From: Gordonia hankookensis | GTDB taxonomy: Bacteria; Actinomycetota; Actinomycetes; Mycobacteriales; Mycobacteriaceae | Direction: 5' to 3' | Length of the DNA: 64,000 nt | NCBI RefSeq assembly: GCF_014673215.1 | Contig: NZ_JACWMS010000001.1 | Coordinates: 1,550,001-1,614,000 of the forward strand | In this document: positions 17,957 through 26,765 of the stretch, one piece after another | How the letters are laid out: every line of letters begins with the position of its first letter | Numbering within the stretch: position 1 is the first letter of the stretch | The notes under the pieces: generated by a model | Told to the model about the DNA's origin: nothing | Databases searched by the model: none | Seen by the model: only the letters and a program-made list of their open reading frames with translations | Program-made: the position numbers and the translations under genes

Positions 17957-19453
17957 GTGACGTACGCGGACAGCTGGACCGACACACTCGACGATCTGGA
18001 ACGGCGACGGCAGACGTCATTGGGCATGGGCGGTCCCGAGCGTCTCGCCAAGCACCACGCCAAGGGCAAGCTCGATGCGCGAGCGCGTATCGAGTACCTC
18101 CTCGACCCCGGCAGCTTCCAGGAATTCGGGACCCTCGTCGGTGGTGACATCGCCGCGGATGCCATCGTCACCGGAACCGGCGAGATCGACGGACGACCGG
18201 TCCTGATCGGTGCCGAGGACTTCACCACCATCGCCGGCACGATCGCCCCGGGCAGCAATTCGAAGCGATACCGATTGGCCGAGTTGGCGTTACGCACGAA
18301 GGTGCCGATGATCATACTGCTCGAGGGCGCCGGTTTCCGTCCCACCGGCGACCACTACGGGCGGACACCGACCGACCTGCTCGCGCAGGCACGCTGCTCC
18401 GGCAAGGTCCCCCTGATCTCGGGAGTCCTGGGACCGTCGGCGGGCCACGGGGCACTGGTCTCACCCGTCTGCGACTTCTCGGTGATGAGCCCATCCGGCG
18501 CCATCTTCACCGCCGGCCCGCCGGTGGTGAAGCAGTCCACCGGCGAGGACATCTCGAAGGAAGACCTCGGCGGCCCCGACGTCGCGCTGCCGAGCGGGGT
18601 CGTCCACAACGTGACCGAGGACGACGAGTCAGCCCTCGACGCCATCCGGCGCTACCTGTCGTACTTTCCGTCCAGCGCCTGGTCGTACCCACCGTCGCTG
18701 CCCGTCGACGACTCCGGTGAGCCGCGCGAGACACCCGAGTTGCTCGACATCATCTCCCGTGACAACAAGTACGTCTACGACGCCCGCGACGTGCTCGACG
18801 TGGTCTTCGACCGACCGGACTGGTTCGAGGTGCAACCGGAGTTCGGTCCGGCGATCATCTGCGCCCTCGCCCATCTGGGCGGACACCCCGTGGCCGTGGT
18901 CGCCAACCAACCGCTGGTGCTGGCCGGTTCGATCGATGCAGACGCCGCCGACAAGGCCGCGCATTTCATCACCGTGGCCGACTCCTTCCACCTGCCGCTG
19001 ATCTTCCTCACCGACAATCCCGGAATGCTCCCGGGCAGTGATTCCGAGCAGAGCGGCGTCCTGCGCAGCGGGGCGCGGATGTTCGCCGCGCAGACCACCG
19101 CCACCACCCTCAAGCTGCATGTGACTCTTCGCAAGGCATTCGGCTTCGGGTCGATGGTCATGTCGCTGTTGGGCTTCGACGATCAGGTGGCGACCTTCGC
19201 CTACCCCGGAGCGACGATGGGCGCGATGGGCGCGGCCGCAATGGGCCAGGCGACGAAAGCGGGCGAGGACTTCGCCACGGTGCTGCGCGACATGGAGCTC
19301 GCGGCGTCCTACAGCTCGGCCGAGCACATGGGATTCGACGAGATGATCGATCCCCGCGAGACACGCAACAAACTACTCACCGCGCTGCGACGCGGCCTCT
19401 ACGCGCGTCAGTCCGCGCCCGAGCCGGTCAGCCGCACCGCGATCACCCCGTGA
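17957..19453 (+). CDS. Acyl-CoA carboxylase beta (carboxyltransferase) subunit
   Basis: A 498-residue protein of the biotin-dependent carboxyltransferase family (AccD/PccB type), with both N and C crotonase-like domains. Segments seen: RLAKHHAKGKLDARARIEYLLDPG at the start, LEGAGFRPTGD, GPSAGHGALVSPVCDF, FLTDNPGMLPG and AYPGATMGAMGAAAMGQA. GTG start with a GGGAGGG ribosome-binding site. No biotin carboxylase or biotin carrier gene is in the window, so it must use a partner encoded elsewhere, or act as a decarboxylase or hydratase-like enzyme. Controlled by the divergent TetR at 17188, judged from the palindrome in the gap. Likely carboxylates a pathway acyl-CoA. Confidence 0.85.
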   Translation: MTYADSWTDTLDDLERRRQTSLGMGGPERLAKHHAKGKLDARARIEYLLDPGSFQEFGTLVGGDIAADAIVTGTGEIDGRPVLIGAEDFTTIAGTIAPGSNSKRYRLAELALRTKVPMIILLEGAGFRPTGDHYGRTPTDLLAQARCSGKVPLISGVLGPSAGHGALVSPVCDFSVMSPSGAIFTAGPPVVKQSTGEDISKEDLGGPDVALPSGVVHNVTEDDESALDAIRRYLSYFPSSAWSYPPSLPVDDSGEPRETPELLDIISRDNKYVYDARDVLDVVFDRPDWFEVQPEFGPAIICALAHLGGHPVAVVANQPLVLAGSIDADAADKAAHFITVADSFHLPLIFLTDNPGMLPGSDSEQSGVLRSGARMFAAQTTATTLKLHVTLRKAFGFGSMVMSLLGFDDQVATFAYPGATMGAMGAAAMGQATKAGEDFATVLRDMELAASYSSAEHMGFDEMIDPRETRNKLLTALRRGLYARQSAPEPVSRTAITP

Positions 19454-19516
19454 ACTCGGTGGACGCGTCCACCCCACGAGCTCGATCTCACCTGCCCAAG
19501 AGCCTACCGATGATGT

Positions 19517-19537
19517 CTATGGTAAGACATACTGTAG
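19517..19537. promoter_or_regulatory. Weak copy of the 21-bp operator (CTATGGT-N7-ACTGTAG)
   Basis: Same 7-7-7 geometry and inner GT/AC as the perfect sites but 9 of 14 consensus bases. It is 23 bp upstream of the amidohydrolase start at 19560. Its outer TA pairs (CTA...TAG) match those at 47580 and 54156, so I list it as probable rather than certain. Confidence 0.45.
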
Positions 19538-19559
19538 AGGTCTCAGAAAGGAGTCCGAC

Positions 19560-20864
19560 GTGGACAAGAACGACATGATCCTGATCAGCGTCGACGACCA
19601 CATCATCGAGCCGCCGGATATGTTCAAGGACCACCTGCCGGCGAAGTACGCTGCCGATGCTCCGCGGTTGGTGCACATGGACAACGGCGCCGACATGTGG
19701 AAGTTTCGCGACCGCATCATCCCGAACGTGGCGCTCAACGCCGTGGCCGGGCGACCGAAAGAGGAGTACGGCCTCGAACCCGAAGGCCTCGACGAGATCC
19801 GACCGGGCTGCTACAACGTCGACGAGCGCGTCAAGGACATGAACGCCGGCGGCGTCCTCGCCCAGATGAACTTCCCCTCGTTCCCCGGTTTCGCCGCACG
19901 ACTGTTCGCGACCGAGGACTCGGATTTCTCTCTCGCATTGGTGCAGGCCTACAACGACTGGCACATCGACGAGTGGTGCGGCGCGTACCCGGGACGTTTC
20001 ATCCCCATGGCACTGCCGGTGATCTGGGACGCCGAACTCTGCGCGCAAGAGGTGCGACGTGTCGCGAAGAAGGGCGTGCACTCGCTCACCTTCACCGAGA
20101 ATCCGGCCGCGCTGGGGTACCCGAGCTTCCACGACGACTACTGGGCACCGCTGTGGAAGGCGTTGGTGGACACCGACACCGTGCTCTCGGTGCACATCGG
20201 CTCCTCGGGCCGACTGTCCATCCCGGCAACGGATTCACCTCCAGACGTGATGATCACGCTCCAGCCGATGAACATCGTCTCGGCCGCCGCGGATCTGCTG
20301 TGGTCGAAGCCGGTGAAGGAGTACAAGGATCTCAAAATCGCCCTCTCCGAAGGCGGGACCGGCTGGATCCCCTACTTCCTCGAACGCGTGGACCGTACGT
20401 TCGACATGCATGCCACGTGGACGTTGCAGGACTTCGGCGGGAAGCTGCCGAGCGAGGTGTTCCGCGATCACTTCCTCACCTGCTTCATCAGCGACCCACT
20501 CGGCGTGAAGCTGCGCCACAAGATCGGCATCGACAACATCTCCTGGGAGATGGACTATCCCCACAGCGACTCGATGTGGCCCGGCGCTCCAGAGGAACTC
20601 GGCGGGGTGTTCGACGAGGAGCAGGTCCCCGACGATGAGATCAACAAGATGACTCACCTCAACGCGATGGACTGGTACTCTTTCGATCCGTTCAAGCACG
20701 TGCCCAAACAGCAGGCCACGGTTGGCGCTCTGCGGGCCTCGTCGGCCGATCACGATGTGACCATCCGGGCGCTCAGCAAACACGAGTCGAATCCGGAGCA
20801 GAAACTCGCAGCCTGGGAACAGCAGATCAAGGCCGCGACCGGCCACTCGCGCGCCAAGAAGTGA
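19560..20864 (+). CDS. Amidohydrolase_2 family protein
   Basis: A 434-residue protein of the same family as those at 15702 and 45385. Segments: ISVDDHIIEPPDMF (N-terminal metal motif DxH), LVQAYNDWHIDEW, VLSVHIGSSGR, ALSEGGTGWIPYFLERVD and the Asp region WEMDYPHSDSMWP, where the usual FGSD is WEMD. Such sequences are common in mycobacterial catabolic loci and are thought to be hydrolases or decarboxylases acting on CoA-linked or cyclic acids; none of this is shown here. GTG start with AAAGGAG at good distance. A hairpin follows at 20899, then the DUF35-thiolase gene. Confidence 0.8.
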   Translation: MDKNDMILISVDDHIIEPPDMFKDHLPAKYAADAPRLVHMDNGADMWKFRDRIIPNVALNAVAGRPKEEYGLEPEGLDEIRPGCYNVDERVKDMNAGGVLAQMNFPSFPGFAARLFATEDSDFSLALVQAYNDWHIDEWCGAYPGRFIPMALPVIWDAELCAQEVRRVAKKGVHSLTFTENPAALGYPSFHDDYWAPLWKALVDTDTVLSVHIGSSGRLSIPATDSPPDVMITLQPMNIVSAAADLLWSKPVKEYKDLKIALSEGGTGWIPYFLERVDRTFDMHATWTLQDFGGKLPSEVFRDHFLTCFISDPLGVKLRHKIGIDNISWEMDYPHSDSMWPGAPEELGGVFDEEQVPDDEINKMTHLNAMDWYSFDPFKHVPKQQATVGALRASSADHDVTIRALSKHESNPEQKLAAWEQQIKAATGHSRAKK

Positions 20865-20898
20865 TGTCCTGACCACAAGCACACCACCGCCGCAATCG

Positions 20899-20936
20899 GA
20901 TGCGGCCGGACCGGGGACCTCCGGGCCGGCCGCATC
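20899..20936. terminator. Hairpin with 11-bp GC-rich stem
   Basis: GATGCGGCCGG (20899-20909) and CCGGCCGCATC (20926-20936) form a perfect 11-bp stem with a 16-base loop that can itself pair (CCGG...CCGG). It lies in the 131 bp between two co-directional genes. No T-run, as usual in high-GC actinobacteria; it may end or attenuate transcription of the amidohydrolase gene. Confidence 0.6.
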
Positions 20937-20995
20937 TGTTGTCTGGCACGACAATCGGCACCACAGACACCGACCGAGTGAAGGAACCGCACACG

Positions 20996-22675
20996 ATGTC
21001 GTCCGACCGTATTCTGCCCCTGGTGCTACCCGAGACCGAGTTCTTCTGGACCTCGGGCAAAGACGGCCACCTCCGTGTCCAGGAGTGCCTCGCCTGCGAC
21101 AGTCTGATCCACCCGCCGAAACCCATCTGCCCGCACTGCCGATCCGGCAGAACACATGAGCGAGCGGTGTCCGGTAACGGAATCCTGTTCGGGTACACCG
21201 TGAACGAGCGGTTCTCGATCCCCGGCCTGAATCCGCCGTACGTGGTCGCCGAGGTCGCGCTCGACGAGGATCCCCGCGTCCGCCTCACCACCCGGCTGGT
21301 CGGCTGCCAGCACGATGACATCCGACTGGGTATGCCGGTCGAGGTCGTCTTCGAGCACCACGACGACGTCTGGCTTCCGCTGTTCCGGCCGATTCCCTCC
21401 GCCGGCACCTCCCCGGACGCCGAGCTACGTGAACTCCCCGACGATCCCATCGCACCCGGGGATTATCCGAAGCATGTCCGCCCGATGGCCTCGCGCGAGA
21501 AGTTCGAGGACAAGGCGATTCTCAGCGGCATCGGAGCGTCGGAGATCGGTCGTCGTCTGATGCGCGAGCCGCTGGCGTTGACGATCGAGGCGTGTGAACG
21601 CGCCGTCGCCGACGCCGGCCTGACATTCGACGAGATCGACGGACTCTCGACCTACCCGTCCGGCGGTCCCGAGGGCGGCTACAGCGAAGGTGGCATCACC
21701 GCACTGGAATCTGCGCTGCGCATCCAGCCAACCTGGTACAACGGCGGCGGCGAGACCTTCGGGCCCGGCGGCTCGGTGATCGCAGCGATGATGGCGGTGG
21801 CCACCGGACTGGCCCGGCACGTCCTGTGCTTCCGTACCGTCTGGCAGTCCACCCACGACGAGTTGCTGCGTCAGGGCCGCCTTCCTGCACCCTCCGCCAC
21901 GCGGGTCAGCGGTCTGATGGGATGGTCGCTGCCGTTCGGTGGCGTCTCGGCGGCGCACACTCTCGCCCAGACCGCGCACCGACATTTCCACAGGTACGGC
22001 ACCTCACGGGAGACGCTCGGGTGGATCGCACTCAATCAGCGCGCCAACGCGGCCTTGAATCCCGCTGCCGTCTACCGTGATCCACTGACGATGGACGACT
22101 ACCTCTCGGCGCGCACCATCACCACACCGTTCGGGCTCCTCGACTGCGACGTGCCCTGCGATGCCGCGGTGGCAGTCGTCGTGTCGGCCGCCGACACCGC
22201 CGCGGACGTGGCGAAACCGCCGGTCCGCGTAGAGGCCGTCGGCACCCAGCTGATCGAGAAGCTCGACTGGGACCAGAGCACGTCCACGCACGAACCGCAG
22301 GTGCTGGGACCGGCCGCGCATCTGTGGTCGCGCACGGATCTCCGGCCGGCCGACGTCGACATCGCCGAACTCTATGACGGCTTCACGTTCAACTGCCTGT
22401 CGTGGATCGAGGCATTGGGCTTCTGCGGCATCGGCGAGGGCAAGGACTTTCTCGACGGTGGACGGAATATCGCCCGTGACGGCCTGCTGCCCCTGAACAC
22501 CCACGGGGGCCAGCTGTCGCACGGACGCACTCACGGGATGGGGTTGTTGCACGAGGCCATCACCCAGTTGCGCGGCGAGGCCGGGGAGCGTCAGGTGAGC
22601 GACGCGCGGGTCGGTGTCGTGAGCAGCGGCGGCCTCACGCCGAGCGGCGTGATGTTGCTGCGATCTGACCGGTGA
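20996..22675 (+). CDS. DUF35 OB-fold protein fused to Ltp-type thiolase/aldolase
   Basis: A 559-residue fusion. Residues 1-150 are a ChsH2-like DUF35 domain with a zinc ribbon (C31, C34, C45, C48) and OB-fold. Residues about 175-559 are a lipid-transfer-protein thiolase (ALTIEACERAVADAGLTFDEIDGLSTY ... ELYDGFTFNCLSWIEALGFCG ... NTHGGQLSHGR). The usual nucleophilic Cys segment is replaced by ETFGPGGSV and the GHPxGA motif by HGRTHG, so it should not be a normal thiolase. In cholesterol catabolism, Ltp2 binds the DUF35 part of ChsH2 and acts as a retro-aldolase; this fusion probably does the same on another substrate. The split counterpart is at 51210-52789. ATG 20996 with GAAGGAA upstream. Confidence 0.85.
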   Translation: MSSDRILPLVLPETEFFWTSGKDGHLRVQECLACDSLIHPPKPICPHCRSGRTHERAVSGNGILFGYTVNERFSIPGLNPPYVVAEVALDEDPRVRLTTRLVGCQHDDIRLGMPVEVVFEHHDDVWLPLFRPIPSAGTSPDAELRELPDDPIAPGDYPKHVRPMASREKFEDKAILSGIGASEIGRRLMREPLALTIEACERAVADAGLTFDEIDGLSTYPSGGPEGGYSEGGITALESALRIQPTWYNGGGETFGPGGSVIAAMMAVATGLARHVLCFRTVWQSTHDELLRQGRLPAPSATRVSGLMGWSLPFGGVSAAHTLAQTAHRHFHRYGTSRETLGWIALNQRANAALNPAAVYRDPLTMDDYLSARTITTPFGLLDCDVPCDAAVAVVVSAADTAADVAKPPVRVEAVGTQLIEKLDWDQSTSTHEPQVLGPAAHLWSRTDLRPADVDIAELYDGFTFNCLSWIEALGFCGIGEGKDFLDGGRNIARDGLLPLNTHGGQLSHGRTHGMGLLHEAITQLRGEAGERQVSDARVGVVSSGGLTPSGVMLLRSDR

Positions 22676-22735
22676 TCTCGGCAGCGTCGGCCGTCAGAGA
22701 TGAACTCGCCGCGATCCCCTCGTCGGGTTCGGGGA

Positions 22736-23839
22736 TTACGTCGACCGGAGATCTGCGACGATCCGCGACTTCGCCTCCGCCGACAGATTCGTGGGCAGTG
22801 CGGGTACCGCACGGTCGATCACTCCTGCACACCTGTCGAGGAGCCCGTCGGCGACCTCGTCGACGGGTGCGACGACCGCGAAGGTCGCCAGGATCTCGTC
22901 GGTGATCAACTCCCCCATCGTCTCCCATTCCCCCCGCAGCGACAGGTCGTGGAGTTCTGTCTGCAGGTCTCCCCATCCGTGCAGTTCGAGCACCTTCCGA
23001 TAGGCCGGGGTCGACCCGTAGAAGGCGATCTGACGGCGCGTGGCCGCGGCCGCCTCGACGAAGCCCTGTTCCGTCTCGCCGGTGACCACGAAGACCGGTG
23101 AGGTCAACTGGAACCCGGCTCGTGCGCGACCAGATCTGTCGAGGCCGCGCTGAACCATCGGTGATGTCACCTCGTCCAGGAAGCGCCGGGTGGTGAATGG
23201 GTGGGTCAGCAGACCGTCGGCAACCTCACCGCACATCTCGGTCACCCTCTCGCCCACCGCGGCCAGGAACACCTTGGGCGCCGGATACGGGTTGGGCTCC
23301 GGTGTGAACATCGGCGACATGATCTTGTGGGTGTAGAACCGGCCCTCGAACCGCAGCCTGGTGCCGTCTTGCCACGCCGACCAGATGGCTTGCAGCGCAT
23401 CGACGAACTCGCGCATGCGCTCGGCCGGCTCGCTCCAGGGCATCCCGAAGCGCTTTTCGATGTGCGGTTTGATCTGCGTACCCAGGCCGAGGTTGAACCG
23501 CCCGTGCGAGAGATCCTGGAGGTCCCAGGCCAGACTCGCCACCGACATCGGATTCCGCGCGAACGCGACCGCGATGTTGGTCCCCAGCTCGATACGCGAT
23601 GTGTGTTCCGCGGCCAGGGTCAATGCCAGGAACGGATCGTGATTGGTCTCGCCCGCCCAGCAGCCGTCGAACCCCTGGTCCTCGACGGTTCTCGCCGATT
23701 CGGGGACCCCGGTGAGGCGACTGGCCACCCCGGAATCGATCGCCAGGCGTCCGCGTCCGGGCTCGCCCGTGTGTGTCGTCCCTGTCTGGGTCGTCCCTGT
23801 CTGCGTCATTCCTGCGTGCGTCATCCCTCTCTGCGTCAT
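22736..23839 (-). CDS. LLM class F420-dependent oxidoreductase
   Basis: A 367-residue luciferase-like protein (TIGR03617-like). Segments DQGFDGCWAGETNHDPFLALTLAAEHT, ELGTNIAVAFARNPM and GRFNLGLGTQIKPHIEKRFGM are typical of actinobacterial F420-binding oxidoreductases. ATG 23839 overlaps the TGA of the alcohol dehydrogenase (ATGA), giving translational coupling, with GGAGG six bases upstream. The first 25 residues are encoded by five near-identical 15-bp repeats (MTxxG pentapeptides) that contain three in-frame ATGs, so the exact N-terminus may vary. Likely to reduce or oxidise a pathway intermediate with F420. Confidence 0.8.
   Translation of the reverse strand: MTQRGMTHAGMTQTGTTQTGTTHTGEPGRGRLAIDSGVASRLTGVPESARTVEDQGFDGCWAGETNHDPFLALTLAAEHTSRIELGTNIAVAFARNPMSVASLAWDLQDLSHGRFNLGLGTQIKPHIEKRFGMPWSEPAERMREFVDALQAIWSAWQDGTRLRFEGRFYTHKIMSPMFTPEPNPYPAPKVFLAAVGERVTEMCGEVADGLLTHPFTTRRFLDEVTSPMVQRGLDRSGRARAGFQLTSPVFVVTGETEQGFVEAAAATRRQIAFYGSTPAYRKVLELHGWGDLQTELHDLSLRGEWETMGELITDEILATFAVVAPVDEVADGLLDRCAGVIDRAVPALPTNLSAEAKSRIVADLRST
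23765..23839 (-). repeat. Five tandem 15-bp repeats inside the start of the LLM gene
   Basis: Read on the minus strand there are five units: ATGACGCAGAGAGGG, ATGACGCACGCAGGA, ATGACGCAGACAGGG, ACGACCCAGACAGGG and ACGACACACACGGGC. They encode MTQRG, MTHAG, MTQTG, TTQTG and TTHTG. The first three units each start with ATG. The reading frame is kept because the unit is a multiple of three, so copy number could change without a frameshift. Confidence 0.85.
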
Positions 23840-24873
23840 CCTTCCCCTCCCGGCTTCAGCAGGATCTTGCAATGCCTCTCGCGCGCACGGAGATCCGTGA
23901 ACGACTTCGCAGCGTCCTCCAGCGTGCGCACCCCGGTGATGAATGGCGCGACGTCGATGGTCCCGTCGGCGATCCAGTCGAGCGCTCGCGCGAACTCCTC
24001 GGGCCGATAGGCGAACACGAACCGCAGCGACAATTCCTTCACGTTCGCGATCATGGGTGTCACCGTGTCGGGCTCGGTGCACACGCCCACCACCACGATC
24101 CGCGTGTGCGCATGAACCGAATTCATCACCTCGGCGAGAATGCCGGGCAGGCCAACACATTCGAAGAGAACGGTATGGGCGCGTCGGTCCGACTCCAACA
24201 GAGGCGACGAGGGCAATTCCCGCCCGGCGAGTTCGGTCCACCGACGATAGGGAGAATGATGCCCGGGATCGACCACCACGTCGGCACCGATCCGCTCGGC
24301 CACACTACGTCGGCTCGGCGAGAAGTCGGCCGCGACGACCGGCCCGTGCCCGGCGGCCTTCAGCGTTGCGATCACCGCCAATCCGACGGGGCCGCATCCG
24401 ATGACAAGCGCGACGTCGTCGGTGTCCATCTGCGCTTCGGCGACCGCATGCGCACCCACAGCGAGCGGCTCCGCAAGGGCGGCGTGGTCGGCGATCATCG
24501 CCTCGGGCACTGGGAGCAGACGCCTGTCCTGTAACACCATCTGCTCCGAGAGCCCACCGGATGCGAGGGGCGACAGCCCGATCAGTTGCGGCCCGTCGGC
24601 TGTGTCGAGATAGGGAACAGAGGTCACGACCGAACCGACGGGGAATCGGCCCCGACCCCCCGGACCGTTGTCGAGGATGCGGCCGACGAACTCGTGGCCG
24701 AGGATGATCGGTGGCACCAGATCGGGCATCTCGGCCTGCGTCGACACCAGATGCATGTCCGATCCGCAGATCCCGCAGGCGAGCGGCTCCACCAGAACCT
24801 GGCCTGGGCCGGGCAACGGATCGTCGACCACTTCGACCCCGACCACGCCATCCCGGGCGACAACTGCGCGCAC
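23836..24873 (-). CDS. Zinc-dependent alcohol dehydrogenase (MDR superfamily)
   Basis: A 345-residue medium-chain dehydrogenase. Zn-site residues are in CGICGSDMH (Cys about 38) and GHEFVG (His about 60, Glu next); the Rossmann motif is VIGCGPVGLA near 165. The structural-zinc four-Cys loop is absent. GTG 24873 is supported by GGAGGAG upstream. First gene of a leftward pair with the LLM oxidoreductase (four-base overlap), divergent from the Rieske gene, with a perfect TTACTGT-N7-ACAGTAA operator in the gap. Probably oxidises an alcohol intermediate with NAD(P). Confidence 0.85.
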   Translation of the reverse strand: MRAVVARDGVVGVEVVDDPLPGPGQVLVEPLACGICGSDMHLVSTQAEMPDLVPPIILGHEFVGRILDNGPGGRGRFPVGSVVTSVPYLDTADGPQLIGLSPLASGGLSEQMVLQDRRLLPVPEAMIADHAALAEPLAVGAHAVAEAQMDTDDVALVIGCGPVGLAVIATLKAAGHGPVVAADFSPSRRSVAERIGADVVVDPGHHSPYRRWTELAGRELPSSPLLESDRRAHTVLFECVGLPGILAEVMNSVHAHTRIVVVGVCTEPDTVTPMIANVKELSLRFVFAYRPEEFARALDWIADGTIDVAPFITGVRTLEDAAKSFTDLRARERHCKILLKPGGEG

Positions 24874-24905
24874 GGCAAACTCCTCCCCTACACCGGAACA
24901 GTGTA

Positions 24906-24926
24906 TTACTGTAATAGCAACAGTAA
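24906..24926. promoter_or_regulatory. 21-bp operator, perfect copy, divergent ADH/Rieske promoter
   Basis: TTACTGT at 24906-24912 and ACAGTAA at 24920-24926 with a 7-base spacer: 14 of 14, identical half-sites to 14826 although the spacers differ. It lies 33 bp from the alcohol dehydrogenase start and 61 bp from the Rieske start, so one bound dimer could control both directions. Confidence 0.85.
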
Positions 24927-24986
24927 TCAATGCGATGGCAGCCTGCGACGCATTGACGAATGAAGTGCGAGCGAGTGGAGGCGACG

Positions 24987-26000
24987 ATGGAGGTTCCGTT
25001 CACCTGGAAGGTCACCGGGTGGTTCGTGATCGGCTGGTCACCGGAGTTCCCCGAGGGAGAGACGAAACCGCTGCACTACTTCGGTGAGGATCTCGTCGCC
25101 TACCGCGACGACTCGGGTGAACTCCACGTGATGACCGGTCACTGCAAGCACCTCGGCGCTCACCTCGGGCACGGCGGCAAGGTGGTCGGCGACTGCGTCG
25201 AGTGCCCGTTCCACGGATGGCGGTGGGGCCCCGACGGCTCCAACCGATACATCCCGTATGAGCCCGACCGGCCCAACAAGGTCCTGAGGCTTCAGGTCTA
25301 TCCGGTCCGCGAGCAGTACGGCATCGTCTTCATGTGGCACCAGCCCGAAGGTGAACCGCCGCAGTGGGACCTACCCGACATCTTCGCCAAGTTCCCGGAG
25401 ATCACGGCCGGACCGGAAGAGTACTACCGGATCTATCCCGAGTTCTCGCGTCGTGCCGAGCGAGAGCCGGTGCACCCGCAGATCGTCGCGGAGAACGGGC
25501 CGGACAGTTCACACTTCCGCTATGTGCACGGCGCGAGCGTCACCCCGGTGTGCCTGGAATGGGAGGCCGTCGACAACGAGTGGCGCTTCCTCACGGGCTG
25601 GCCGGACGCGGACAGCGATGATCCCGACACGATGTCGTTGCGTATCCACAGTCACTTCTCGGGACTCGGGTATGCCATGAGCGCCTTCGAAGGCGCCCAG
25701 AATCACCGGCTCATCTTCGCGTGCACGCCTGTCGACGACGGTTACTCGGATCTCTTCTATTCGATCTGGTGGCCGAAACGCAGTCTCGACGAGCCCGACA
25801 TCCCGCCCGAGGACATCCAGCGGAAGGTCGAGGACCGTTTCCTCGTGACCGTTTTCGAGGATCTCGGCATCTGGCGCTACCAGAAGTACGTGGAGCGACC
25901 GCCACTCGCGCGCATCGACGCGAAACCGTACATGGCGATGCGCCGGTGGGCGACCCAGTTCTATGACGTACCACCGGCCGACACCCACGCGGGAGTGTGA
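24987..26000 (+). CDS. Rieske non-heme iron oxygenase (KshA-like)
   Basis: A 337-residue oxygenase alpha subunit. Rieske [2Fe-2S] ligands: C53 and H55 in GHCKHLGAHL, C73 and H76 in VECPFHGW. The mononuclear iron site is in GPDSSHFRYVHG (Asp, His, His). The architecture and spacing match KshA-type (3-ketosteroid 9-alpha-hydroxylase) and related terminal oxygenases, but the substrate is open. Start ATG 24987 is preferred over 24960, as GGAGG lies five bases upstream. No reductase or ferredoxin gene is in the window, so electrons must come from elsewhere. It overlaps the following gene by four bases. Confidence 0.85.
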   Translation: MEVPFTWKVTGWFVIGWSPEFPEGETKPLHYFGEDLVAYRDDSGELHVMTGHCKHLGAHLGHGGKVVGDCVECPFHGWRWGPDGSNRYIPYEPDRPNKVLRLQVYPVREQYGIVFMWHQPEGEPPQWDLPDIFAKFPEITAGPEEYYRIYPEFSRRAEREPVHPQIVAENGPDSSHFRYVHGASVTPVCLEWEAVDNEWRFLTGWPDADSDDPDTMSLRIHSHFSGLGYAMSAFEGAQNHRLIFACTPVDDGYSDLFYSIWWPKRSLDEPDIPPEDIQRKVEDRFLVTVFEDLGIWRYQKYVERPPLARIDAKPYMAMRRWATQFYDVPPADTHAGV

Positions 26001-26617
26001 GCACGACGCTGGCGGAACTCGTCGACCCACGCCATACCGCCATCGTCACGCAGGAGTGCCAGGGTGCGGTCGTCGGGCCGGATGCCGGCCTGAAGGCCCT
26101 GGCCGACGAGGCGCGCCGCGAGGCGCTGCCCAACATCGGCAGGCTCCTCGAGGTCGCCCGCGACGTCGACGTGCCCGTCATCCACTGTCTGGTCGCGAGA
26201 CGCGGCGACGGGCTCGGCTCCAACCACAACGCCAAGCTGTTCGAGGTCGGCCGCAGTCAGGTGTCGATCACACCGGGCAGCCCCGGAGCCTCATTGGTAC
26301 CCGAACTCGGCCCGGAGCCATCCGATGTGATCCTCACTCGCCTCCACGGCATCGGTCCGATGGGCGGTACCGACCTCGACGCCGTGCTGCGCAACCTCGG
26401 CATCACGACCATCGTCGCCGTCGGCGTCTCACTGAACGTCGCGATCCCGAATCTCGTCATGGACGCGGTCAACGCCTCGTATCGGGTCGTACTCCCGCGC
26501 GATGCAGTCGCCGGCGTGCCGACCGAATACGGTGAGGCCATGATCCGCAACACCTTACGGATGTTGTGTACCGTCACGACCACCGACGAGTTGTCCTCGG
26601 CCTGGGCGCGGGCGTGA
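25997..26617 (+). CDS. Isochorismatase-like cysteine hydrolase family protein lacking the catalytic Cys
   Basis: A 206-residue protein of the isochorismatase/nicotinamidase fold. In the nucleophile region the family TxVCV is VAVGVSLNVAIPNLVMDA, so Cys is replaced by Ala. The N-terminal catalytic Asp (DxQ) is replaced in VTQECQG. It also shows the usual LPRDAVAG. Members with such substitutions occur beside Rieske oxygenases in actinobacteria but have no proven role. GTG start within the stop of the Rieske gene (GTGA), so the two are coupled. It may hydrolyse by a PhzD-like route or not be an enzyme at all. Confidence 0.75.
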   Translation: MSTTLAELVDPRHTAIVTQECQGAVVGPDAGLKALADEARREALPNIGRLLEVARDVDVPVIHCLVARRGDGLGSNHNAKLFEVGRSQVSITPGSPGASLVPELGPEPSDVILTRLHGIGPMGGTDLDAVLRNLGITTIVAVGVSLNVAIPNLVMDAVNASYRVVLPRDAVAGVPTEYGEAMIRNTLRMLCTVTTTDELSSAWARA

Positions 26618-26765
26618 GGGCCGACCGACACCGCATGAGATCTCGCCGCCGAGCAGACCGAGGCCGTGTGCGAGACGCCCGTACCGGATCGCGGGCCACC
26701 CAAAGGCCCCGGACATCCGGGACGTGCCGTCGGGCTGCCCGCACACGCGGAGTTGGGTTGGCCCG

